33,109 nt of DNA. Source: an uncultured Acetatifactor sp. (lineage in GTDB: Bacteria; Bacillota; Clostridia; Lachnospirales; Lachnospiraceae). The DNA lies in contig CANQUQ010000023.1 in assembly GCA_947627115.1 (NCBI GenBank), positions 1-33,109 of the forward strand. Reading direction: 5' to 3'. The translations under genes were made by a program, and so were the position numbers. Shown here in pieces: positions 15,383 through 26,296 of this stretch; position 1 is the first letter of the stretch, and each line of letters starts with the position of its first letter. The notes beneath the pieces are model-generated. The model did no database searches and was not told the DNA's origin. It saw only the letters and a list, made by a program, of their open reading frames with translations.

Positions 15383-15979
15383 ATGGCTAAGGTAGAATTA
15401 AAGAAACCCATCGTAGATGAGATTTCTGCCAGCATCAAGGATGCGCAGTCGGTAGTTCTGGTGGACTATCGCGGACTTACCGTTGAGCAGGACACGCAGC
15501 TGCGTAAGAACCTGCGTGAGGCAGGCGTTACCTACAAGGTGTACAAGAACACCTTCATGAACTTTGCGTTCAAGGGCACTGACTGTGAAGGCCTGACCCA
15601 GTATCTGGAAGGCCCCAGCGCGGTAGCGATTTCTACGGACGATGCGACCGCACCCGCCAGAGTGCTGTCCGAATTCGCAAAGACCGCCGAAAAGCTGGAG
15701 ATCAAGGCCGGAATAGTGGAAGGCACCATGTATGATGCCAAGGGAATTGCTTCTATTGCAAAGATCCCTTCCAGAGATACGCTGATTTCCAAGCTGCTTG
15801 GCAGCCTGCAGAGTCCCATCACCAATTTTGCGCGCGTTATGAACCAGCTGGCTGAAAAGGGCGGCGCAGGAAGCGCAGCGGCAGAGGCAGAAGCGCCTGC
15901 AGCAGAAGCAGCGGCAGAGGCAGAAGCGCCCGCAGCAGAAGCAGCACCCGCAGAGGCAGAAGCGCCCGCAGCAGAGTAA
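15383..15979 (+). CDS. rplJ: 50S ribosomal protein L10 with Ala/Glu/Pro tail
   Basis: L10 anchors the L12 dimers to the ribosome and represses its own operon by binding the leader upstream. Residues 1-160 are a normal L10, with VVLVDYRGLTVEQDTQLRKN near the N-terminus and an L12-binding C-terminal helix (TNFARVMNQLAEKG). Residues about 165-198 are an unusual low-complexity tail of Ala, Glu and Pro with three copies of AEAEAPAAE, encoded by near-identical DNA repeats. Most L10 proteins end at about 165-175 residues, so the tail is an extension. Start ATG 15383 follows AAGGAGGTAG. rplL follows 60 nt downstream. Confidence 0.96.
   Translation: MAKVELKKPIVDEISASIKDAQSVVLVDYRGLTVEQDTQLRKNLREAGVTYKVYKNTFMNFAFKGTDCEGLTQYLEGPSAVAISTDDATAPARVLSEFAKTAEKLEIKAGIVEGTMYDAKGIASIAKIPSRDTLISKLLGSLQSPITNFARVMNQLAEKGGAGSAAAEAEAPAAEAAAEAEAPAAEAAPAEAEAPAAE
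15881..15976 (+). repeat. Three 27-nt in-frame repeats in the end of rplJ
   Basis: Nearly identical 27-nt units start at 15881, 15914 and 15950, with periods of 33 and 36 nt; the first differs from the others at one base (CCT versus CCC). All are in frame and encode AEAEAPAAE, separated by short Ala-rich linkers. The near identity at DNA level suggests recent slippage or recombination, and copy number may vary between strains. Confidence 0.85.
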
Positions 15980-16039
15980 CAGAAAATGTTTCATTAGAAG
16001 ATCAACAGATTAATATGAAAAGAAATGGAGGATAATAAA

Positions 16040-16417
16040 ATGGCAAAATTGACCGCTCAGGAACTGATCGATGCTATCAAAGAGCTGTCCGTATTAGAGT
16101 TGAACGAACTGGTAAAGGCATGTGAGGAGGAATTCGGCGTATCCGCAGCTGCAGGCGTTGTAGTTGCAGCAGCAGCTGCCGACGGAGCAGCAGCCGGAGA
16201 AGAGAAGACCGAGTTCGATGTAGAGCTGACCGAGGTAGGCGCAGAGAAGGTCAAGGTGATCAAGGTCGTACGTGAGGTGACCGGTCTGGGCCTGAAGGAG
16301 GCTAAGGACGTTGTGGACGGCGCACCCAAGGTCGTAAAGGAGGGCGCTTCCAAGGAGGATGCCGAGGACATCAAGAAGAAGCTGGAGGAAGTCGGCGCTA
16401 AAGTCACTCTGAAGTAA
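16040..16417 (+). CDS. rplL: 50S ribosomal protein L7/L12
   Basis: L12 forms the flexible stalk that recruits and activates translational GTPases such as EF-G and EF-Tu. The 125-residue protein has the N-terminal dimerisation and L10-binding helices ([20 protein letters not shown]), an Ala/Gly hinge (about residues 38-55) and the C-terminal factor-binding domain ([20 protein letters not shown]). An in-frame ATG at 16025 precedes the ribosome-binding site; ATG 16040, 8 nt after GGAGG, matches family starts. A terminator follows, and rpoB is not the next gene as it usually is. Confidence 0.96.
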   Translation: MAKLTAQELIDAIKELSVLELNELVKACEEEFGVSAAAGVVVAAAAADGAAAGEEKTEFDVELTEVGAEKVKVIKVVREVTGLGLKEAKDVVDGAPKVVKEGASKEDAEDIKKKLEEVGAKVTLK

Positions 16418-16447
16418 TTCACTTCTCAGGGATGTAAGAAGATTGGT

Positions 16448-16490
16448 AAAAGGCAGTTGCATGTTCGCATGGTAAACTGCCTTTTCTTCT
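16448..16490 (+). terminator. Terminator after rplL
   Basis: AAAAGGCAGTT (16448-16458) pairs with AACTGCCTTTT (16475-16485), with an inner CATG/CATG helix capped by TTCG. The T-rich tail TTTTCTTCTT follows. Confidence 0.85.
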
Positions 16491-16558
16491 TGCGTATAGA
16501 TTTGTGTTGTTTGGGACTGCTGTCGTAATTAGAGTTGAAATACGGTAAGGAGATGAAC

Positions 16559-18400
16559 ATGTTAGCCTTTTTTATTACGTTGTCGGTACCTGTGATCCCC
16601 TTTTTGGTCAGGAGATCGTACAAAAATGAAAAACTGAGCGGAGGGGAGGCGGCCATTCGGTATCTGCTCTACCTGCTGCTGTCCGGCGCCCTGACCGTGG
16701 TGTTCATGGTGGGCCTGTGTGATGCGGGCACCTCGTTCCTGAAAAAGGTGGACGAGATTCCCGTCTTTGCTCTGAAATACCTGATCGTGCAGGTCTTTTC
16801 CGCCCTGATCGTATCGGGAGGGGAATGGTGGTATGAGACCAGACGGCTGGAAATTTCCGTGGACATATCCGGCTTTCAAAAATATCCGCCGGTCCGTTTT
16901 ATCCGCAGGGCAGCGCCGCTGGGCATTTATCTGCTGGCAGCCGCGGCGGTATTGCTGAATGTTTCCCTGATCTTTGACAATGTGCTGTGGGGAGACGAGG
17001 CATATTCCGCAAATCTGATCCGGCACACTGTGCCGGAAATAGTGCAGATCGATGCGCTTGAGGAGCCTCATCCGCCGTTATACTACCTTTGGCTGAAAAT
17101 GTGGGCCTGTCTCCTGGGATATTCCGGCCCCGTATTTCATCTGGCCTCCGTGTTGATCTTTGTCCTGGGAGTCATTGCTGCGCTGACGGTCTTCAGAAAA
17201 CGCTGCGGAAAGCTGCCGGCCGCCCTGTTCGTGGTATTTACGGGAATGTCGCAGATGTGCCTCACCTACAACGTGGAGATCCGCATGTATGCGCTGGCCT
17301 TCCTGGGAGTGGCCTTCTGCTATTATGAGGCGGGGCGGCTCCTGGAGCGGAATAAGCCGATTCATTGGGTGTGCATGGTGTTCTGGGGGCTGATCGCGGC
17401 ATATTCCCATTACTTTGCACTGATGGCCGCAGTGTTCACGATGGTGCTCACTTGTCTGCTGTCCATATGGCGCTTCGGACGAAAGAACTGGGTGCGTTCT
17501 GTTGTGGCGGGAGTGCTTTTCATTGCAGGGTACGTGCCGTGGCTGCAATGTCTGTTCAGGGCCATGAACAGGATCAAGGGAGAATGGTGGCTGACGGCCT
17601 CTGCTCCCCTGCACCGCGTCGCGGCGATGATGTTCGGAGGCGACAGATTTGAGAAAATCGTACTGCCTCTGATCGCACTGTTCCTCTTTGTGATCTTTTT
17701 GGCCGAATCGGAGGTCTTCGCCAAAGAGCGCACAGAAGATAAGACCGTTCTGTACGTGCGCCCGCCGAAGATGGACAAATGCTCGCCGGAGTGTCTGGCT
17801 CTGCTGGCAGGGGCGGGAGCTATCGTGCTGACGGTAGGTACCGCATATCTGATGGATATTGTTTACCGGCCTATTCTGACCGATCGCTATGTCTATCCGC
17901 TGGGGGGCATTGCGGCAATCATGCTGGTCACGGGCAGCTCGCGTCTGCTGAAGCTGTTAAAGGAGCGGGGAACGGCGTGGAAAAGGGCATGGCTGGAGAA
18001 GGCCGGGAAGGTCGTATTGCTGCTGGCGCTGGCCCTGATGGTGTTCGCCGGAATAAAGGATTACCGGATGCTCAGCGCCCAGATGAAGTCGGAGTCCGAA
18101 AAGACGGAGAGAGCATTGGCGATCATCGGTCCGCCTGTGGAAAATATGGTGCTGGTCAACAACGGCGTCCGGCATATCGGCTGGACTGTGCTGGCCTACT
18201 ATTATCCGGAGGCACATGTGCGGAACAATACCTATGACAACGTGGATGCCGACGACTTCTGGTATTTTACCGGAGGCTTCCTCACGGAGGAGGACTTGGA
18301 TGTACTCCGGGAGAGAGGATATGAGCTCGGCGGATACGGCGAGCAGCAGATCTCTCAATACCCGTTCGTGCTCTACCACTTTTTCAGGGAGCAGAAATAA
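16559..18400 (+). CDS. Multi-pass membrane glycosyltransferase (GT-C fold, ArnT/PMT-like)
   Basis: The 613-residue product has about a dozen hydrophobic segments and the features of lipid-phosphosugar-dependent GT-C enzymes. An Asp-Glu motif sits in the first external loop after a membrane helix (LWGDEAYSANLIRHT, about residues 144-158). HPPLYYLWLK follows, and RYVYPLGG comes late in the membrane region. The C-terminal part (from about residue 510) is soluble and probably faces outward. Such enzymes add a sugar from a polyprenyl carrier to a lipid, glycan or protein; donor and acceptor cannot be deduced. ATG 16559 is chosen over TTG 16535 and ATG 16553 because AAGGAG lies 6 nt upstream. A weak promoter (TTGTTT, 17 nt, TAGAGT) may lie in front. 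It separates rplL from rpoB, normally neighbours. Confidence 0.75.
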   Translation: MLAFFITLSVPVIPFLVRRSYKNEKLSGGEAAIRYLLYLLLSGALTVVFMVGLCDAGTSFLKKVDEIPVFALKYLIVQVFSALIVSGGEWWYETRRLEISVDISGFQKYPPVRFIRRAAPLGIYLLAAAAVLLNVSLIFDNVLWGDEAYSANLIRHTVPEIVQIDALEEPHPPLYYLWLKMWACLLGYSGPVFHLASVLIFVLGVIAALTVFRKRCGKLPAALFVVFTGMSQMCLTYNVEIRMYALAFLGVAFCYYEAGRLLERNKPIHWVCMVFWGLIAAYSHYFALMAAVFTMVLTCLLSIWRFGRKNWVRSVVAGVLFIAGYVPWLQCLFRAMNRIKGEWWLTASAPLHRVAAMMFGGDRFEKIVLPLIALFLFVIFLAESEVFAKERTEDKTVLYVRPPKMDKCSPECLALLAGAGAIVLTVGTAYLMDIVYRPILTDRYVYPLGGIAAIMLVTGSSRLLKLLKERGTAWKRAWLEKAGKVVLLLALALMVFAGIKDYRMLSAQMKSESEKTERALAIIGPPVENMVLVNNGVRHIGWTVLAYYYPEAHVRNNTYDNVDADDFWYFTGGFLTEEDLDVLRERGYELGGYGEQQISQYPFVLYHFFREQK

Positions 18401-18425
18401 ATTTTTTCTGCTGTAAAATTTTGGC

Positions 18426-18454
18426 TTGACCCCTTACCGTTGTTGTGATATGAT
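18426..18454 (+). promoter_or_regulatory. Promoter of rpoB-rpoC
   Basis: TTGACC (18426-18431) and TATGAT (18449-18454) with 17-nt spacing form a good vegetative promoter, about 100 nt upstream of rpoB. It is needed here because the terminator after rplL and the inserted glycosyltransferase gene separate rpoBC from rplJL. Confidence 0.72.
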
Positions 18455-18557
18455 GGATACTGCATTATTGTGCTGAGCTATGCTCTTTTCTCTGAATCGA
18501 TTCTGTTCCGCGGGCATTGTGAAAGCATGAAATTATAAAGAACGGGGTGAATTTTCA

Positions 18558-21500
18558 ATGGAAAAAAACAGAATACGTCCGGTTGCCGATACCAAGGTCA
18601 TACGTATGAGTTATGCACGCCAGAAAGAGGTATTGGAAATGCCCAATCTGATCGAAGTCCAGAAGGACTCCTATCAGTGGTTTTTGGATGAGGGCCTGAG
18701 AGAGGTGTTTGATGATATTTCTCCCATTGCTGATTATAGCGGTTCCCTGAGTCTGGAGTTCGTAGACTTTGAACTGTGCAGAGATGATGTAAAGTATTCT
18801 ATCGAGGAGTGCAAGGAGAGGGATGCTACCTACGCGGCTCCTCTGACCGTGACGGTTCGTCTTTATAATAAAGAGAAGGAGGAGATCAGCGAGCACAAGA
18901 TATTTATGGGCGATCTCCCTTTGATGACGGAGACCGGTACATTTGTCATAAACGGAGCAGAGCGTGTCATTGTAAGCCAGCTCGTGCGTTCGCCCGGTAT
19001 CTATTATGCGGTGAGCCATGACAAGATCGGAAAGAGGCTGTTCTCCTGCACGGTGATCCCCAACCGCGGCGCATGGCTGGAATATGAGACGGACTCCAAT
19101 GATGTGTTCTATGTGCGTGTGGACAGGACGAGAAAGGTTCCGGTCACCGTGCTGATCCGCGCTCTGGGCATCGGCACCAACGATGAGATCCGGGAGCTGT
19201 TCGGTGATGAGCCCAAGATCGAAGCGAGCCTTGCAAAGGACACTGCTGAGAATTATCAGGAGGGTCTGTTAGAGCTGTACAAAAAGATCCGCCCCGGCGA
19301 GCCTCTCAGCGTTGAGAGCGCAGAGAGCCTTATCAATGCTATGTTCTTTGACCCCCGCAGATACGATCTTGCAAAGGTAGGAAGATATAAATTCAATAAG
19401 AAGCTGGCATTCAGGAACAGGATACGTCATCAGATCCTGGCCGCCGACGTGGTAGACCCCATTACCGGTGAGGTGCTCGCATCCGCAGGCGAAAAGGTCG
19501 ACGCGGAATTGGCTGACACTATTCAGGATGCAGCGGTCCCTTTTGTGTATATCCAGACCGAAGAGAAGAACGTGAAGGTGCTCTCCAACATGATGGTGAA
19601 GCTCACCGGCTTTATTGACTGTGATCCCAGGGATTTCGGTATCAAGGAGCGGGTCTACTACCCCGTGTTGGCGCAGATCCTGGAGGAGTTCGGCGACGAC
19701 CCCGAAAAGCTGGCGGAGGCGCTGAAGAAGAACTCTCATGAGCTGGTGCCTAAGCACATTACCAAGGAGGACATTATCGCCTCCATCAATTATAACATGC
19801 ATCTGGAGTTTGGCCTTGGAAACGACGACGATATCGATCACCTGGGCAACCGGCGTATCCGCGCCGTGGGCGAGCTGCTCCAGAACCAGTACCGCATCGG
19901 ACTGTCCAGAATGGAGAGAGTGGTGCGGGAGCGCATGACGACACATGACGCCGAGGAGGTCTCTCCCCAGTCTCTGATCAACATCAAGCCTGTGACGGCT
20001 GCGGTAAAGGAGTTCTTTGGTTCATCCCAGCTGTCCCAGTTCATGGATCAGAACAATCCGCTGGGCGAGCTGACGCACAAGAGGCGTCTGTCCGCACTTG
20101 GACCGGGAGGTCTGTCAAGAGACAGGGCCGGATTTGAGGTCCGTGATGTACATTATTCCCACTATGGAAGAATGTGCCCCATCGAGACTCCCGAAGGTCC
20201 CAACATCGGTCTGATCAACTCTCTGGCAAGCTATGCCCGGATCAATGAGTACGGATTTGTCGAGGCGCCCTACAGAAAGATAGATAAGTCCAATCCTGAG
20301 AATCCCGTGGTCACCGATGAGGTGGTGTATATGACTGCGGATGAAGAGGACAATTATCATGTGGCTCAGGCGAGTGAAGCGCTGGACGCCGAGGGGCATT
20401 TTGTCCGCACGACGGTATCCGGCCGTTACAGGGAGGAGACCTCCGAGTATCCACGCTCTATGTTCGACTATATGGACGTGTCGCCCAGAATGGTGTTCTC
20501 CGTGGCGACGGCCCTGATTCCTTTTCTGCAGAACGACGATGCGAACCGTGCGCTGATGGGCTCCAACATGCAGCGTCAGGCGGTGCCGCTGATGACCACC
20601 GAGGCGCCCGTGGTAGGTACGGGCATGGAGCCGAAGGCGGCAGTGGACTCCGGCGTATGTGTGGTGGCCAAAAAGGCAGGCACGGTAGATTATGTGTCCT
20701 CCGAGTTGATCCGCATGACCTGTGATGACGGTGAGAAGGCGGAGTACAGGCTGACCAAGTTTTCGAGAAGCAACCAGTCCAACTGTTACAATCAGAAGCC
20801 CATCGTTTGTAAGGGCGAGCATGTGGAAGAGGGCCAGGTGATCGCAGACGGTCCTTCCACCTCCATGGGCGAGCTGGCTCTGGGCAAGAATCCTCTGATC
20901 GGATTTATGACCTGGGAGGGCTATAACTACGAGGATGCCGTACTGCTCAGCGAGAGACTGGTACAGGAGGATGTCTACACATCCATCCACATTGAGGAAT
21001 ACGAGGCGGAGGCCCGTGATACAAAGCTGGGCCCTGAGGAGATCACGCGCGATGTGCCCGGCGTGGGCGACGATGCGCTGAAGGATCTGGACGACCGCGG
21101 AATCATCCGCATCGGTGCGGAAGTCCGCGCCGGCGACATTCTGGTGGGCAAGGTCACGCCCAAGGGCGAGACCGAGCTGACGGCAGAGGAGCGTCTGCTG
21201 CGCGCTATTTTTGGCGAGAAGGCCAGAGAGGTCCGCGACACATCCCTGAAGGTGCCTCACGGCGAATACGGTATTGTAGTGGACGCCAAGGTGTTTACCA
21301 GAGAGAACAGCGATGAGCTGTCTCCCGGTGTAAATCAGGCGGTTCGTATTTATATTGCACAGAAGAGAAAGATCTCCGTCGGCGATAAGATGGCAGGCCG
21401 TCACGGGAACAAGGGCGTTGTCTCCAGAGTGCTTCCCGTGGAGGATATGCCTTACCTGCCCAACGGGCGCCCTCTTGACATTGTGCTCAATCCTCTTGGC

Positions 21501-22421
21501 GTGCCCTCCCGTATGAACATTGGACAGGTATTGGAGATCCATCTGTCTCTGGCGGCAAAGGCTCTGGGCTTTAATGTGGCGACCCCTGTGTTCGACGGTG
21601 CAAATGAGCGCGATATCATGGACACTCTGGATCTGGCCAACGACTATGTAAATCTGGAGTGGGAGGAGTTCGAAGCAAAGCACAAGGATGAGCTGCTCCC
21701 TGAGGTGATGCAGTATCTGTCTGACAACAGGGATCACAGAGAGCTTTGGAAGGGCGTTCCTATATCCAGGGACGGCAAGGTGCGGCTGCGCGACGGCCGG
21801 ACAGGTGAATATTTTGACAGTCCCGTTACCATCGGTCACATGCATTACCTCAAACTGCATCATCTGGTGGATGATAAGATCCATGCTCGTTCTACCGGAC
21901 CGTACTCCCTTGTTACCCAGCAGCCTCTGGGCGGTAAGGCCCAGTTCGGCGGTCAGCGTTTCGGTGAGATGGAGGTGTGGGCCCTGGAGGCATACGGCGC
22001 ATCCTACACTCTGCAGGAAATTTTGACCGTGAAGTCTGATGATGTGATAGGACGTGTAAAGACCTACGAGGCGATCATCAAAGGAGACAATATTCCCGAA
22101 TCCGGAATCCCCGAATCCTTCAAGGTGCTGCTGAAGGAGCTGCAGGCATTGGGCCTGGATGTGCGTGTGCTCCGGGAGGATCATACGGAAGTAGAGATCA
22201 TGGAGACGATCGATTACGGAGATACCGATTACCGTTATGAGATGGAAGGCGACCGCAAATATGATGATTACGGCAGCGATGAGCTGACGCAGAGAGGTTA
22301 TCAGACGCAGGAGTTCGACAGCGAGAGCGGTGAGCTCGTGAGCGCCGAGGAGGACGAGGAGTTCGACGACGACGCGTTCGATGCCGATATCGAGGATTTT
22401 GAGGACGGCGAAGAATTTTAA
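18558..22421 (+). CDS. rpoB: DNA-directed RNA polymerase subunit beta
   Basis: RpoB forms one jaw of the polymerase and the rifampicin pocket. The 1287-residue protein is complete. The rifampicin region is wild type: [20 protein letters not shown] with Asp497, His507 and Ser512 at the positions of E. coli D516, H526 and S531, followed by [20 protein letters not shown]. The active-site segment [19 protein letters not shown] is intact. The last 60 residues form a strongly acidic tail ([20 protein letters not shown]), probably disordered, as in some other Clostridia. GGGGTG precedes the ATG. rpoC follows 62 nt downstream in the same operon. Confidence 0.98.
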   Translation: MEKNRIRPVADTKVIRMSYARQKEVLEMPNLIEVQKDSYQWFLDEGLREVFDDISPIADYSGSLSLEFVDFELCRDDVKYSIEECKERDATYAAPLTVTVRLYNKEKEEISEHKIFMGDLPLMTETGTFVINGAERVIVSQLVRSPGIYYAVSHDKIGKRLFSCTVIPNRGAWLEYETDSNDVFYVRVDRTRKVPVTVLIRALGIGTNDEIRELFGDEPKIEASLAKDTAENYQEGLLELYKKIRPGEPLSVESAESLINAMFFDPRRYDLAKVGRYKFNKKLAFRNRIRHQILAADVVDPITGEVLASAGEKVDAELADTIQDAAVPFVYIQTEEKNVKVLSNMMVKLTGFIDCDPRDFGIKERVYYPVLAQILEEFGDDPEKLAEALKKNSHELVPKHITKEDIIASINYNMHLEFGLGNDDDIDHLGNRRIRAVGELLQNQYRIGLSRMERVVRERMTTHDAEEVSPQSLINIKPVTAAVKEFFGSSQLSQFMDQNNPLGELTHKRRLSALGPGGLSRDRAGFEVRDVHYSHYGRMCPIETPEGPNIGLINSLASYARINEYGFVEAPYRKIDKSNPENPVVTDEVVYMTADEEDNYHVAQASEALDAEGHFVRTTVSGRYREETSEYPRSMFDYMDVSPRMVFSVATALIPFLQNDDANRALMGSNMQRQAVPLMTTEAPVVGTGMEPKAAVDSGVCVVAKKAGTVDYVSSELIRMTCDDGEKAEYRLTKFSRSNQSNCYNQKPIVCKGEHVEEGQVIADGPSTSMGELALGKNPLIGFMTWEGYNYEDAVLLSERLVQEDVYTSIHIEEYEAEARDTKLGPEEITRDVPGVGDDALKDLDDRGIIRIGAEVRAGDILVGKVTPKGETELTAEERLLRAIFGEKAREVRDTSLKVPHGEYGIVVDAKVFTRENSDELSPGVNQAVRIYIAQKRKISVGDKMAGRHGNKGVVSRVLPVEDMPYLPNGRPLDIVLNPLGVPSRMNIGQVLEIHLSLAAKALGFNVATPVFDGANERDIMDTLDLANDYVNLEWEEFEAKHKDELLPEVMQYLSDNRDHRELWKGVPISRDGKVRLRDGRTGEYFDSPVTIGHMHYLKLHHLVDDKIHARSTGPYSLVTQQPLGGKAQFGGQRFGEMEVWALEAYGASYTLQEILTVKSDDVIGRVKTYEAIIKGDNIPESGIPESFKVLLKELQALGLDVRVLREDHTEVEIMETIDYGDTDYRYEMEGDRKYDDYGSDELTQRGYQTQEFDSESGELVSAEEDEEFDDDAFDADIEDFEDGEEF

Positions 22422-22483
22422 AGCTTGCGGGCCGAACGCAATGAAGACAGGATATAGGATATAGATAGAAGGGAGTGCCATTC

Positions 22484-25400
22484 ATGCCAGAAGTAAAAAA
22501 TGAATCAACCTATCAGCCTATGACATTTGATGCCATAAAGATCGGATTAGCTTCACCTGAAAAGATCCGGGAGTGGTCCCATGGCGAGGTGCTGAAGCCT
22601 GAGACCATCAACTATAGAACTCTGAAGCCTGAGCGGGACGGTCTGTTCTGCGAGAAGATCTTCGGACCCAGCAAGGACTGGGAGTGCCACTGCGGCAAAT
22701 ACAAGAAGATCAGATATAAGGGCGTCGTCTGCGACAGATGCGGCGTGGAGGTGACCAAGGCCAGCGTCCGCAGAGAGCGTATGGGACATATCGAGCTGGC
22801 GGCTCCTGTCTCCCATATCTGGTATTTCAAGGGTATTCCCAGCCGTATGGGACTCGTGCTGGACCTGTCGCCCAGGGTGCTGGAGAAAGTGCTGTATTTT
22901 GCCTCTTATATCGTGCTGGATCCTGCGGATTCCGGTCTGGAGTACAAGCAGATCCTCTCTGAAAAGGAATACCAGGATGCCCGTGAGAATTACGGAAATA
23001 AATTCCGCGTGGGCATGGGAGCCGAGGCGATCAAGGAACTGCTGCAGGCCATCGATCTGGAGACGGAGGCCCAGGAGCTGAAGACCGGCCTGAAGGAGTC
23101 GTCCGGTCAGAAGAGGGCGCGCATCATTAAGAGACTGGAAGTGGTGGAGGCTTTCCGGGAGTCCGGGAATAAGCCGGAGTGGATGGTAATGGATGTGATC
23201 CCTGTGATCCCGCCCGACATTCGGCCTATGGTCCAGCTGGACGGCGGACGCTTTGCCACGTCCGATCTGAACGATCTGTACAGAAGGATCATCAACAGGA
23301 ACAACCGTCTGAAAAGACTGTTGGAGCTGGGTGCGCCTGATATTATTGTGCGCAATGAGAAGAGAATGCTTCAGGAGGCAGTGGATGCCCTGATCGACAA
23401 CGGCCGCAGAGGCCGTCCCGTGACAGGCCCCGGCAACAGAGCGCTGAAGTCTCTGTCCGATATGCTGAAGGGTAAGTCCGGCCGCTTCCGTCAGAATCTT
23501 TTGGGCAAGCGTGTGGACTATTCAGGACGTTCCGTTATTGTGGTGGGACCGGAGCTGAAGATCTATCAGTGCGGCCTGCCCAAGGAGATGGCTATCGAGC
23601 TGTTCAAGCCCTTTGTGATGAAGGAGTTGGTGGCAAAGGGCATCAGCCAGAATATCAAGAATGCCAAAAAGCTGGTCGACAAGATGGATAATCAGGTATG
23701 GGATGTGCTGGAGGAGGTCATCAGGGAGCACCCTGTGATGCTGAACCGTGCTCCTACCCTGCACAGGCTGGGCATTCAGGCGTTTGAACCGATCCTGGTG
23801 GAGGGTAAGGCCATTAAGCTGCATCCTCTGGTATGTACTGCGTTCAACGCGGACTTTGACGGAGACCAGATGGCAGTGCATCTGCCTCTTTCCGTGGAGG
23901 CTCAGGCGGAGTGCCGTTTTCTGCTGCTCTCCCCCAACAATCTGCTCAAGCCCTCCGACGGCGGCCCCGTGGCCGTACCCTCTCAGGACATGGTGCTGGG
24001 AATCTACTACCTTACGCAGGAGAGACCCGGCGCGCTGGGCGAAGGCAAATTCTTCAAGAATGTGAACGAGGCGATCCTGGCTTATGAGAATAAGGCTTGT
24101 ACCCTGCATTCCAGGATCACTGTGCGAGTGTCCAAAACGAACGCCCAGGGGGAGGTCGTCACCGGAAATGTGGAATCCACATTGGGACGTTTTATCTTTA
24201 ATGAGATCCTGCCTCAGGATCTGGGATTTGTGGACAGAAGCAAGCCCGAAAATTTCCTGCTGCCGGAGGTGGATTTCCACGTAGGCAAGAAGCAGTTGAA
24301 ACAGATTCTGGAGAATGTCATCAACACACACGGCGCCTCGAAGACAGCGGAGGTGCTGGATGATGTGAAGGCCATCGGCTATAAGTATTCCACCAAGGCT
24401 GCCATGACCGTTTCCATCTCCGATATGACCGTGCCTGAGAAGAAGCCGGAACTGCTGGCTGCGGCCCAGGCTACCGTGGATAAGATCTCCGCCAACTTCC
24501 GCCGCGGTCTGATCACCGAGGAGGAGAGGTATCGCGCGGTGATCGAGACCTGGAACCAGACGGATAAGGAGCTTACGGACGTGCTGCTTGGCGGTCTGGA
24601 CGCCTACAATAATATCTTCATGATGGCTGACTCCGGCGCCCGCGGTTCCAACCAGCAGATCAAGCAGCTGGCCGGCATGCGCGGACTGATGGCAGACACC
24701 ACAGGCCGTACCATTGAACTTCCCATCAAGTCGAACTTCCGTGAAGGTCTTGACGTGCTGGAGTATTTCATGTCGGCGCACGGCGCCCGCAAGGGTCTGT
24801 CCGACACCGCGCTGCGTACCGCCGATTCCGGATATCTGACCAGAAGAATGGTGGATGTGTCCCAGGAGCTGATCATCCGTGAGGTGGACTGCGCCGAGGG
24901 CAGAGACGAGATTCCCGGAATGGTGGTCAAGGCATTCATGGACGGCAAGGAGACCATCGAGAGTCTGAAGGACAGGATCACAGGCAGATATTCCTGTGAG
25001 GATATTTACGATAAAGACGGTCAGATGATCGTGAAGCACAATCACATGATCACTCCCAGCCGCGCCGCAAAAATACTGAGCGTCGGCGTGGACGAAAAGG
25101 GGGAGCCCCTGGAGAAGGTGAAGATCCGTACCATACTGACCTGCCGCTCCCATGTGGGCATCTGTGCAAAGTGCTACGGCGCGAACATGGCTACCGGCGA
25201 GGCGGTACAGGTAGGTGAGGCAGTGGGAATCATTGCGGCACAGTCCATCGGTGAGCCCGGTACCCAGCTGACCATGAGGACCTTCCACACCGGCGGCGTG
25301 GCCGGCGACGACATCACCCAGGGTCTTCCCCGCGTGGAGGAGCTGTTCGAGGCCAGAAAGCCCAAGGGTCTTGCCATTATTGCGGAATTCGGCGGCAAGG

Positions 25401-26188
25401 TGGAGATCCGTGACACCAAGAAGAAGCGCGAAGTGGTAGTCACCAATGAGGAGACCGGAGAGTCTAAGGCATATCTGATTCCCTACGGATCCCGCATCAA
25501 GGTGTCGGATGAGCAGGTGCTGGAGGCCGGCGACGAGCTGACAGAAGGCAGCGTGAACCCTCACGATCTGCTGAAGATCAAGGGCATTCGTGCCGTGCAG
25601 GACTATATGCTCCGGGAGGTACAGAGAGTGTATCGCCTCCAGGGCGTTGACATTGCGGATAAGCACATTGAGGTGATCGTGCGCCAGATGCTCAAGAAGG
25701 TGCGCATCGAGAACAACGGAGACACGGATTTCCTTCCCGGTACGCTGGTGGATGTCCTGGATTATGAGGACATGAATGAGGCGCTGGTGGCAGAGGGGAA
25801 GGAGCCTGCGGACGGCAAGCAGGTGCTGCTGGGCATTACCAAAGCGGCTCTGGCGACAGGTTCTTTCCTGTCCGCAGCATCTTTCCAGGAGACGACCAAG
25901 GTGCTCACGGAGGCAGCTATCAAGGGCAAGATCGATAATCTGATCGGATTGAAGGAGAATGTCATAATCGGTAAGCTGATCCCTGCCGGAACCGGTATGA
26001 AGCGCTACCGCAACACCAGACTTAACACCGATGAGATCAGGACCATTTCCTTTGAAGAGTACGAGGGAGAGGACGAGATCAGTTTTGACGAGAATCCCGA
26101 AGAGCCGTTGAACGAGGCGGAGGAAGTATCGGAAGAGCTGGAGACGGTCGCACAGAGCGAGGCGGCGGATGCACCTTCCGAGGAATAA
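22484..26188 (+). CDS. rpoC: DNA-directed RNA polymerase subunit beta'
   Basis: RpoC carries the catalytic magnesium site. The 1234-residue protein has the N-terminal zinc ribbon (Cys68, Cys70, Cys83, Cys86), the catalytic loop [12 protein letters not shown] with Asp457, Asp459 and Asp461, the trigger-loop region beginning [20 protein letters not shown], and the second zinc site ([13 protein letters not shown]). GTG 22475 is in frame, but ATG 22484, 8-9 nt after GAAGGGAG, fits family starts. Like RpoB, it ends in a long acidic tail (about 45 residues rich in Glu). The next gene is rfbD, not the L7Ae-type gene (ybxF) or rpsL found in many Firmicutes. Confidence 0.98.
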   Translation: MPEVKNESTYQPMTFDAIKIGLASPEKIREWSHGEVLKPETINYRTLKPERDGLFCEKIFGPSKDWECHCGKYKKIRYKGVVCDRCGVEVTKASVRRERMGHIELAAPVSHIWYFKGIPSRMGLVLDLSPRVLEKVLYFASYIVLDPADSGLEYKQILSEKEYQDARENYGNKFRVGMGAEAIKELLQAIDLETEAQELKTGLKESSGQKRARIIKRLEVVEAFRESGNKPEWMVMDVIPVIPPDIRPMVQLDGGRFATSDLNDLYRRIINRNNRLKRLLELGAPDIIVRNEKRMLQEAVDALIDNGRRGRPVTGPGNRALKSLSDMLKGKSGRFRQNLLGKRVDYSGRSVIVVGPELKIYQCGLPKEMAIELFKPFVMKELVAKGISQNIKNAKKLVDKMDNQVWDVLEEVIREHPVMLNRAPTLHRLGIQAFEPILVEGKAIKLHPLVCTAFNADFDGDQMAVHLPLSVEAQAECRFLLLSPNNLLKPSDGGPVAVPSQDMVLGIYYLTQERPGALGEGKFFKNVNEAILAYENKACTLHSRITVRVSKTNAQGEVVTGNVESTLGRFIFNEILPQDLGFVDRSKPENFLLPEVDFHVGKKQLKQILENVINTHGASKTAEVLDDVKAIGYKYSTKAAMTVSISDMTVPEKKPELLAAAQATVDKISANFRRGLITEEERYRAVIETWNQTDKELTDVLLGGLDAYNNIFMMADSGARGSNQQIKQLAGMRGLMADTTGRTIELPIKSNFREGLDVLEYFMSAHGARKGLSDTALRTADSGYLTRRMVDVSQELIIREVDCAEGRDEIPGMVVKAFMDGKETIESLKDRITGRYSCEDIYDKDGQMIVKHNHMITPSRAAKILSVGVDEKGEPLEKVKIRTILTCRSHVGICAKCYGANMATGEAVQVGEAVGIIAAQSIGEPGTQLTMRTFHTGGVAGDDITQGLPRVEELFEARKPKGLAIIAEFGGKVEIRDTKKKREVVVTNEETGESKAYLIPYGSRIKVSDEQVLEAGDELTEGSVNPHDLLKIKGIRAVQDYMLREVQRVYRLQGVDIADKHIEVIVRQMLKKVRIENNGDTDFLPGTLVDVLDYEDMNEALVAEGKEPADGKQVLLGITKAALATGSFLSAASFQETTKVLTEAAIKGKIDNLIGLKENVIIGKLIPAGTGMKRYRNTRLNTDEIRTISFEEYEGEDEISFDENPEEPLNEAEEVSEELETVAQSEAADAPSEE

Positions 26189-26215
26189 ATGATAAAGGTA
26201 TAGCGCGAAGGATGA

Positions 26216-26276
26216 CCCGCTTGTGCGGGAAAGCGCATCAAGCCCCTGCAGGTGAAGGCCGACAGGGGCTTGATGC
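26216..26276 (+). other. Tandem hairpins in the rpoC-rfbD spacer, no T tract
   Basis: CCCGC/GCGGG (26216-26229, TTGT loop) is followed by a perfect 14-bp stem, GCATCAAGCCCCTG (26235-26248) with CAGGGGCTTGATGC (26263-26276), around a 14-nt loop. No T run follows on either strand, so it is not a standard terminator. It may protect the 3' end of rpoBC mRNA, act as a processing site or reduce readthrough into rfbD. Confidence 0.6.
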
Positions 26277-26296
26277 TACAGGAAAGGACATTATAT

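Noticed and set aside
15881..15976. CRISPR-like or satellite array
   Set aside because: The three repeats are in frame inside rplJ and encode AEAEAPAAE, and spacers are only 6-9 nt, so this is a coding repeat.
20115..22481. A 788-codon open frame on the - strand opposite rpoB
   Set aside because: It mirrors strongly biased rpoB codons, has no family motif or ribosome-binding site, and is fully inside an unmistakable gene. It is a codon-bias shadow.
23522..25666. A 714-codon open frame on the - strand opposite rpoC
   Set aside because: Same reasoning: rpoC is intact on the + strand, and the antisense product is His/Leu-rich with no recognisable domain.
26235..26276. Rho-independent terminator of rpoC
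   Set aside because: The 14-bp stem is strong, but no T tract follows on either strand, so it is listed only as a hairpin.
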